NCBI GenBank assembly: GCA_947472765.1
Contig: CANJCM010000045.1
Location: 1 to 37,718 of the forward strand
Direction of reading: 5' to 3'
DNA length: 37,718 bases
From: Opitutia bacterium
GTDB taxonomy: Bacteria; Verrucomicrobiota; Verrucomicrobiia; Opitutales; Opitutaceae
Part shown: positions 32,693 through 37,718 of the stretch, piece after piece
How the letters are laid out: every line of letters starts with the position of its first letter
Position numbering within the stretch: position 1 is the stretch's first letter
Made by a program: the position numbers and the translations under genes
Notes under the pieces: generated by a model
What the model was told of the DNA's origin: nothing
Databases searched by the model: none
Seen by the model: the letters and a program-made list of their open reading frames with translations, nothing else

Positions 32693-33502
32693 GTGACCAT
32701 CCTTCGCTGCCTGACGCTGCTAGTTGCGCTGGTGAGTTTCGGCCGCGCCGCCGATGGACCTGCCCTCGTCGGACCGAATGGCGAGAAGCGTTCCGAGTGG
32801 CACGGTTATCCGCGCTTCGACTTTGTGGTCGCCGATCGACCCTGCCTCGTGGTCGCGCCCAAGGTCCCCGCGCCGGGGCACCCCTGGATTTGGCGCACGG
32901 AGTTCTTCGAGCATGAGCCGCAGGTCGACCTCGCCCTGCTCGAACGCGGCTGGCACGTGGCCTTCATGGACGCCAGAGACATGTACGGCGCGCCGAAAGC
33001 CATGGCGCTCTTTGGCCAGTTTTACGCGCGGCTGGTCGGTGTCTACGACCTTTCTCCCCGGGTCGTGCTTGAGGGCTTCAGCCGCGGCGCTCTTTACGCC
33101 TTCAACTTTGCCGCGAGTCATCCCAATCGCGTGGCGGCGCTCTACCTCGATGCGCCGGTACTCGACCTCCGAAGCTGGCCGGGTGGCAACCGCGCCTCGA
33201 AGGAGTGGCCGCAGGCGCTCGCGGCTTATGGCGTGACCGAGGAGACGCTCGCGTCGCTCAAGGGTAATCCGATCGATCGCATACCCCTCGTGGCGGGCGG
33301 CCGGATTCCGATCGTCGTGGTCGTGGGTGACGCGGACACCGTCGTGCCCGTCGCGGAAAACACCGCGATCCTCGAAAAACGTTACCGTGAGCTCGGTGGC
33401 ACCATCACCGTGATTCACAAACCCGGCGTCGATCACCATCCGCACAGCCTCGTGGACCCGACCCCGATCGTGAATTTCCTGCTGAAGAACGCGAAGTTCT
33501 GA
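32693..33502 (+). CDS. Secreted alpha/beta-hydrolase (esterase/peptidase-like)
   Basis: A 269-residue alpha/beta-hydrolase. No in-frame ATG precedes the signal peptide, so the start is taken as GTG 32693, giving MTILRCLTLLVALVSFGRAA with cleavage near residue 20. The nucleophile elbow is Ser130 in VVLEGFSRGALYAF. The acid is Asp213 or Asp215 in VVVVGDADTVVPV, and His248 or His249 in GVDHHPHSL completes the triad. The layout resembles acetyl-esterase and prolyl-oligopeptidase-like hydrolases. The substrate is unknown. It is divergent from tdk and convergent with the MFS gene. Confidence 0.83.
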   Translation: MTILRCLTLLVALVSFGRAADGPALVGPNGEKRSEWHGYPRFDFVVADRPCLVVAPKVPAPGHPWIWRTEFFEHEPQVDLALLERGWHVAFMDARDMYGAPKAMALFGQFYARLVGVYDLSPRVVLEGFSRGALYAFNFAASHPNRVAALYLDAPVLDLRSWPGGNRASKEWPQALAAYGVTEETLASLKGNPIDRIPLVAGGRIPIVVVVGDADTVVPVAENTAILEKRYRELGGTITVIHKPGVDHHPHSLVDPTPIVNFLLKNAKF

Positions 33503-33538
33503 GCGCGAGAAAAGCGGACGGTCACACTTCGCCGGGCG

Positions 33539-33555
33539 CGCGGGGCCTGCCCGCG
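33539..33555. other. GC-rich hairpin between convergent genes
   Basis: CGCGGG (33539-33544) pairs with CCCGCG (33550-33555) between the hydrolase and the minus-strand MFS gene. No T-run, so at most a weak transcription barrier. Confidence 0.3.
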
Positions 33556-33565
33556 AGCCGCGACC

Positions 33566-34876
33566 TCAAGTCGCCTCGTTTTCGTACGTCCGTTCCGGCA
33601 GGACGATCGAGGCGGCGGACGCCGCGAGTGCCAGGGCTCCGGTCCAGAGCAGCGCGCCCCGGAAATCACCGACCGGCGCGAAGAGCCCAAAAACGACCGA
33701 AGCCACGGCGGCCGCGACTCGTCCGATGTTGTAGCAGAAGCCGGCCCCGGTCGTGCGGAGCAGCGTCGGAAACAGCGGCGGCATGTACATCGTGAACAGG
33801 GCAAAGAGTCCCGAGAAGAAACCCATCAACGGGCACCAGAACCACGCCAGTTCCGCGAACGTGCGGGGCACCGCGAAACCGCCGATCATCGCGAGTCCGA
33901 GTCCCGCGAACAGCCAGACGATCGCGAGCCGGTTGCCAACGCGGCGGGCAAGCCAGCCGGCGGCAAAGTTGCCGACGATCGCGACAAAGTTGACGAGGAA
34001 GAACGCGGTGGAGACGTAGCGCGTGACGTCGGCCGCGGGAATGCCCTCGGCTCCGGCAAGCCGCCGCAGGTGTTGCGGATGCCAGAACATGAACAGCCAC
34101 CACGCCGACAGCCCGAGGGCGCAGACGAGCGTGGTCTTCACCGTGGTGCCGAGCACCGCGCCGCGGAAGAGATCGCCCGCGCCCGGCGGCCGGTGATGCA
34201 CCGCCGTTTCAGCCTGCTGCCACGCCTCGGGCTCGGGCACGTGGCGGCGAATCCAGAAAACGAGCAGCGCGGGCAGCACGCCGACGAGGAAGACCCAGCG
34301 TTCCGCGTTGGGCGGGAGGACGAGCGAGAGCACCGTGACCACGACCGCACCTAGGAGGATGCCGATGTTCACGCCCGTCTGGAGCATGGCAGCGATCCAC
34401 GGACGCCACGCTTTCGGCCACGTTTCAGTGAGGAGCGAAGCGCCCACCGCCCACTCGCCGCCGATGCCGAGCGCGGCGATGAAACGGAAGATCATGAGCT
34501 GCCACCAGGTTTGGGCGAACGCGCAGAGCCCGGTGAACAGGGCGTAGGTGAGAATCGTGAGCGCCAGCGCGCGACTGCGCCCGAGCACATCGCCGAGTCG
34601 TCCGAAAAACGCGCCACCGACGGCCCACCCGAGCAGAAACGCCGCCTGGATGTAGGCGCTCTTTTCCTTCACCGCCGGATCCGCGGTGCTGGTGGCGTGA
34701 AGCAACTGCAGCACGAGCGGCGCGGCAATCAGCGTATAGAGGTGCAGTTCGAGTCCGTCGAACAGCCAGCCGAGCCACGCGGCCGCGCCGGACTTCCACT
34801 GCTGCGGCGACAACTCACGGAGGTGGGTGGCCTCCTTCGGACGAGTGGACGGGGAAACGACGGCGGGCGCGGTCAT
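33566..34876 (-). CDS. MFS transporter (metabolite/sialate:H+ symporter-like)
   Basis: A 12-segment MFS carrier of 436 residues. The family features of proton-coupled metabolite symporters are visible: WLGWLFDGLELHLYTLIAAP in the first helix, the A-like motif GRLGDVLGRSRAL, and the RFIAALGIGGEWAVGASLL stretch typical of sialate/aromatic-acid porters. A long cytoplasmic loop near residues 210-230 (RRHVPEPEAWQQAE) separates the two halves. Substrate unassigned. The tag gene lies upstream on the same strand, with a small hairpin and direct repeats between them. Confidence 0.87.
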   Translation of the reverse strand: MTAPAVVSPSTRPKEATHLRELSPQQWKSGAAAWLGWLFDGLELHLYTLIAAPLVLQLLHATSTADPAVKEKSAYIQAAFLLGWAVGGAFFGRLGDVLGRSRALALTILTYALFTGLCAFAQTWWQLMIFRFIAALGIGGEWAVGASLLTETWPKAWRPWIAAMLQTGVNIGILLGAVVVTVLSLVLPPNAERWVFLVGVLPALLVFWIRRHVPEPEAWQQAETAVHHRPPGAGDLFRGAVLGTTVKTTLVCALGLSAWWLFMFWHPQHLRRLAGAEGIPAADVTRYVSTAFFLVNFVAIVGNFAAGWLARRVGNRLAIVWLFAGLGLAMIGGFAVPRTFAELAWFWCPLMGFFSGLFALFTMYMPPLFPTLLRTTGAGFCYNIGRVAAAVASVVFGLFAPVGDFRGALLWTGALALAASAASIVLPERTYENEAT

Positions 34877-34912
34877 GGGGTCGCGGCAGTGCGTCAGGCA
34901 CTGTGGGGTCGC
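34876..34912. repeat. Short direct repeat with hairpin before the MFS gene
   Basis: The 9-bp TGGGGTCGC occurs at 34876-34884 and 34904-34912. Between the copies a hairpin CAGTGC-GTCAG-GCACTG spans 34887-34903. The left copy touches the MFS start codon. Possible regulatory site or repeat; nothing more can be said. Confidence 0.3.
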
Positions 34913-34962
34913 TCAAGCCAAATGCTCGCCACCGAACTGGCCGGCGATCCCGGGCCGCCGGG

Positions 34963-35541
34963 TCACTTCAGTTTCGCACACGCCGCGTGCCGGGGACAGG
35001 TGACGAAGTGATCGTTCACCATCCCGCTCGCCTGCATGAAGGCGTAGCAGATCGTCGTCCCGACAAATTTGAATCCGCGCGCGAGGAGCGCCTTGCTCAG
35101 CGCGTCGCTTTCGGCGGTTCGCACCGGCACGTCACCTCGACGGCGCGGTCGATTCACGATCGGCTTGCCCCCGACAAAGGGCCAGAGGAACGCATCGAAG
35201 CTGCCGAATTCCTTCTTCACCGCGAGGAAGGCGCGGGCATTCCCGATCGTCGCGGCGATCTTCAGTCGGTTGCGGACAATGCCCGCGTCGGCCAGCAGGG
35301 ACGCCACCTTGCGGGCGTCATAGCGGGCGATCCGGGCGACGTCGAAGTTGTCGAACGCGCGCCGGTAGTTGTCCCGCTTCGCGAGAATCGTCGACCAGCT
35401 CAGGCCCGCCTGGGCGCCCTCGAGCGTCAGCAGTTCAAACAACGCCCGGTCGTCATGCAGCGGCACGCCCCATTCCGTGTCGTGATAATCGATGTCGAGC
35501 GGCCGGGTCGGCCAGGGGCAGCGGGCGGGGGCAGCGGACAT
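34963..35541 (-). CDS. tag: DNA-3-methyladenine glycosylase I
   Basis: A 192-residue base-excision repair enzyme that removes 3-methyladenine from alkylated DNA. The zinc ligands of the family are all present: Cys8 (RCPWP), His20 (DYHDTEWG), His178 and Cys182 (NDHFVTC). The catalytic glutamate region is Glu41 in LLTLEGAQAGLSWSTIL, followed by RRAFDNFDVARIARY. Length matches the E. coli enzyme. It lies upstream of the MFS gene on the same strand. The PPi-PEPCK gene is also on the minus strand and lies farther upstream. Confidence 0.95.
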   Translation of the reverse strand: MSAAPARCPWPTRPLDIDYHDTEWGVPLHDDRALFELLTLEGAQAGLSWSTILAKRDNYRRAFDNFDVARIARYDARKVASLLADAGIVRNRLKIAATIGNARAFLAVKKEFGSFDAFLWPFVGGKPIVNRPRRRGDVPVRTAESDALSKALLARGFKFVGTTICYAFMQASGMVNDHFVTCPRHAACAKLK

Positions 35542-35595
35542 AGTGGGCGGCGGTGGAACTGGAAAATGGGCTGACGCCTGGCGTCGGTCGACCCC

Positions 35596-35624
35596 GAAGG
35601 CGCGATCCTGGGGATCGCGCCTTC
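35596..35624. terminator. 13-bp hairpin downstream of the PEP carboxykinase gene
   Basis: GAAGGCGCGATCC (35596-35608) pairs with GGATCGCGCCTTC (35612-35624), a perfect 13-bp stem with a 3-base loop. It lies 25 bp past the PPi-PEPCK stop on the minus strand. There is no T-run, so termination efficiency is uncertain, but the position fits. Confidence 0.5.
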
Positions 35625-35648
35625 ACCCTTTTCCGGAACGGATCTGAC

Positions 35649-37718
35649 CTAGGAGACGAGCGACGGATCGACGCCGAGCGTGCCAACGAGCGACGTGAGA
35701 TATTCGGGGACCCGGGCAGTGCCGGCGGCAAATCGCGCCATGGCGAGTCGCTCGCGCAGGTCGAGCCGGGTCACGACGTCGGCATAGTTGGGCCGCGCCA
35801 CGAGCTTCTCGAGATACTGCGTCTGCTTCTGCCAGTGGGCCACGTCGCGTCGCTGCTGGGCGACGAGCCGATCGCGATACCATGTGCTGGCCACCACGCT
35901 TTCGCGGGTGAACAGCGCCCGGAACTTCGGCGCGGCAGCATCGAGTCCCTCCCACTGGCCATCGCGCATGATGTGCAGCAGCGCCCGGAGCGGGGGCACC
36001 GCGCGATCGATCGAGCCGTCGGTGAAGTAGCTGGTGGCGGCCGTGGCCATCGCCTGGACGATGTTGTCGATGCCATCGGCGAAGACCGCGGGATCCTGCA
36101 ATTCGGGCCGGAGCAATTCCTCGTCGAACAGGGTGCTGGGGTTGCCGAGCACGCGGCCGCAGAAGGCCTGGACGAAACGCGGCGTGATCCGCCACCCGAT
36201 CCGGCTCGCGAGCACGGTGCGGCCCTCATGCTGCAGGTCGTTGCACCGCTCGAGGTAGCCGTGATCGATCAGGAAGCGCGGCGTGCGCTCCTCGGCACTC
36301 ATGCGGGCCCAGATTTCGGGGATGAGCAGACTGATGTCGTGGTCGACCCGATAACGCGGTCCCAGCCAGCCAGCGGCTGAGGAATACACCGCGAGATCCG
36401 TCAGGATGTACGACACGAGTGCGGCGTTGAGGTCGTGGATCGGCGGCATCGCGTTGAACGGCGCCTTCGTCAGCGCTCCTTCGGAACCGGCGCCCGTGGT
36501 CGAGGGCGATTTGCCGGTCACGCTCGCGATGAAGTCCATGAAGGCCTCGGGAAACTCCTGGTAATGGAGCGGACCGTAGACGCAGAGCGGGCGCATGCCG
36601 GGTTCGGGCGGATTGAGCCGCCGGCCGGCGAGCACCGCGCCCACCGGGAAACGCACGGGGTCGTCCGGATTAAGCCGGCGGTAGAGACGGGCGCCGACGT
36701 GGGCGAGATACGTGGTCCGCGGATCCTCGAGGTCGGGCCGCTGCTGCAGGTAGCGCGGGTTCTTCGACGGCTTGCCGTCGACGATGCGCGGATGGGCGGG
36801 CGAGGCGAGGTAGTCGGGTCGTCCGGCCTGTACAAATTCCTCGAAGATGGCCCGGATGGGTTCGGTGAAGGCGTCGAAGCCGATCGCGTCCTCCACCACC
36901 GAGTGGGCGGCCTCGCGGGTCAGCGGCTCGTAGTTGGAAAAGAAATTTCCCGGCCGGGAGAAATCGCGCTCGGTGCGCTTGTCGTAGCCACGAACGATCG
37001 CCTCGTCGGGCCGCTGAAAGAGCGTCGTCTCGCAGTTCTGCACGAACTTCAGCGACGGAACATCGGCCGCCCATGCCGGCAGGCCGGCGAGTCCGCGACC
37101 CGGGACGACCACGGAGGCCGTGATGTCGTCCTCGACCTGAATCTTGACCGCGGGGAGGAAGTCCTTGCGCAGGCTGAAGGTCCGCCAGCCGCCGTCCGGG
37201 GTGAAGCCGACGCGCAGGAAGTGGGTGAGGACTTTCTGCCGGTGATACTTCAGCTCGTTGCCGGGGCGCCCGTTGATCGTGTCGACGCTGAAATGCTCCC
37301 GCCAGTTATCGCCCCACTCGGGTTTGTAGTAGCGTTTGATCAGGAGAATGATGTCGAGAATGTAGCGCGGGATCGTGTCGAGCCAGGCGTTGTATTCGTC
37401 GGTGTAGTCCGGGCTGCGGCTGAGCAGCTTCACGACCGAGCCGAGCGAACGCTGCGGGCTGAGCAGCGGGCGTCCCTTCGGGCGGTTACGGGCGCCATCG
37501 GCGAAGCGCTGGCCGAATTCCCGGGACAGGATCGAGTCGACGAGCGCGAAGTCGGCGGCGAGTTCGCTTACAAAATTCGGACCCGTGAACATCGCGTCGG
37601 CGATCGACTTCGAGATCTCGGATTTGCCGCCGCCGGAGACGGTGCAGGGCTTGTGGCAGAGCACGCCCTCGGCGGTGGTGCCGCGGAGACGCCAGCGGCG
37701 TCCTTCGTCGGGTTTCAC
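35649..37718 (-). CDS. PPi-dependent phosphoenolpyruvate carboxykinase, C-terminal part (cut by window end)
   Basis: The C-terminal 689 residues of a PPi-type PEP carboxykinase (family about 1,100-1,200 residues), which interconverts oxaloacetate plus pyrophosphate with PEP, CO2 and phosphate. It is unrelated in length to the ATP and GTP enzymes. Diagnostic stretches are CHKPCTVSGGGKSEISKSI near the window edge, RSLGSVVKLL, KRYYKPEWGDNWREHF, VQVEDDITAS-like (IQVEDDITAS), NCETTLFQRPDEAIVRGYDK, ITGKSPSTTGAGSEGALTK-like (VTGKSPSTTGAGSEGALTK), VDHDISLLIPE and the terminal SLVGTLGVDP. The reading frame is open to the end of the window, so the N-terminus lies outside. With KorAB nearby it fits a PEP/TCA node. 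Confidence 0.92.
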   Translation of the reverse strand: MKPDEGRRWRLRGTTAEGVLCHKPCTVSGGGKSEISKSIADAMFTGPNFVSELAADFALVDSILSREFGQRFADGARNRPKGRPLLSPQRSLGSVVKLLSRSPDYTDEYNAWLDTIPRYILDIILLIKRYYKPEWGDNWREHFSVDTINGRPGNELKYHRQKVLTHFLRVGFTPDGGWRTFSLRKDFLPAVKIQVEDDITASVVVPGRGLAGLPAWAADVPSLKFVQNCETTLFQRPDEAIVRGYDKRTERDFSRPGNFFSNYEPLTREAAHSVVEDAIGFDAFTEPIRAIFEEFVQAGRPDYLASPAHPRIVDGKPSKNPRYLQQRPDLEDPRTTYLAHVGARLYRRLNPDDPVRFPVGAVLAGRRLNPPEPGMRPLCVYGPLHYQEFPEAFMDFIASVTGKSPSTTGAGSEGALTKAPFNAMPPIHDLNAALVSYILTDLAVYSSAAGWLGPRYRVDHDISLLIPEIWARMSAEERTPRFLIDHGYLERCNDLQHEGRTVLASRIGWRITPRFVQAFCGRVLGNPSTLFDEELLRPELQDPAVFADGIDNIVQAMATAATSYFTDGSIDRAVPPLRALLHIMRDGQWEGLDAAAPKFRALFTRESVVASTWYRDRLVAQQRRDVAHWQKQTQYLEKLVARPNYADVVTRLDLRERLAMARFAAGTARVPEYLTSLVGTLGVDPSLVS

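Overview
The window is GC-rich, densely coded bacterial DNA. The best guess is Verrucomicrobiota, close to Opitutaceae, inferred from gene content because there is no rRNA or tRNA. The pointers are a haem-bearing PSCyt/DUF1592 protein next to a DUF1552 protein, a long TonB-dependent receptor whose mature N-terminus contains KLDPFSVSAD, a PPi-type PEP carboxykinase, a fused gamma-alpha KorA with KorB, and few clear Shine-Dalgarno sites. Large open frames lie antisense to most genes and are treated as GC-driven shadows.

Layout. 1-360: repeat- and hairpin-rich leader. 361-4205: polyamine ABC transporter in the order potC-potD-potB-potA. 4266-5893: a translationally coupled pair, an SMC/OLD-type ATPase and a Toprim-like DUF4276-type protein. 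6037-8846: a fused lysophospholipid acyltransferase/acyl-ligase and a stand-alone receiver domain. 8847-9458: intergenic stretch with a REP-like element and a 21-residue Lys/Ala peptide gene with a structured 3' end and a strong terminator. 9509-10488 (minus): DTW-domain protein coupled to a VF530/DUF2132 protein. 10655-14232: small hypotheticals, a ketoacyl synthase with a tiny gene behind it, a GNAT acetyltransferase, a broken VOC/glyoxalase gene and a secreted coiled-coil protein. 14713-23924: PSCyt cytochrome-like protein, DUF1552 protein, ACS-family MFS transporter and TonB receptor, all on the plus strand and closed by a textbook terminator. 24007-24895: a secreted protein with a cysteine-peptidase-like Cys/His/Asp pattern, then a small MITE-like element. 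25006-27885 (minus): korA-korB. 28036-29160 (minus): exported lactonase-type propeller. 29291-31888: two unknown genes head to head, only 33 bp apart, one a Pro-rich single-pass membrane protein. 31913-35541: thymidine kinase, secreted alpha/beta hydrolase, MFS transporter and tag glycosylase. 35649-37718 (minus): C-terminal part of PPi-dependent PEP carboxykinase, running off the window.

How the genes fit together. KorAB and PPi-PEPCK sit at the TCA cycle/PEP node. The 14.7-23.9 kb block looks like an uptake and redox module: outer-membrane receptor, inner-membrane organic-anion type carrier, and two exported proteins that usually occur together. The most promising uncharacterised systems are the ATPase/Toprim pair at 4266-5893, the peptide/structured-RNA unit at 9260-9458 and the head-to-head unknown pair at 29291-31888. 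None of these functions is proven by sequence alone.
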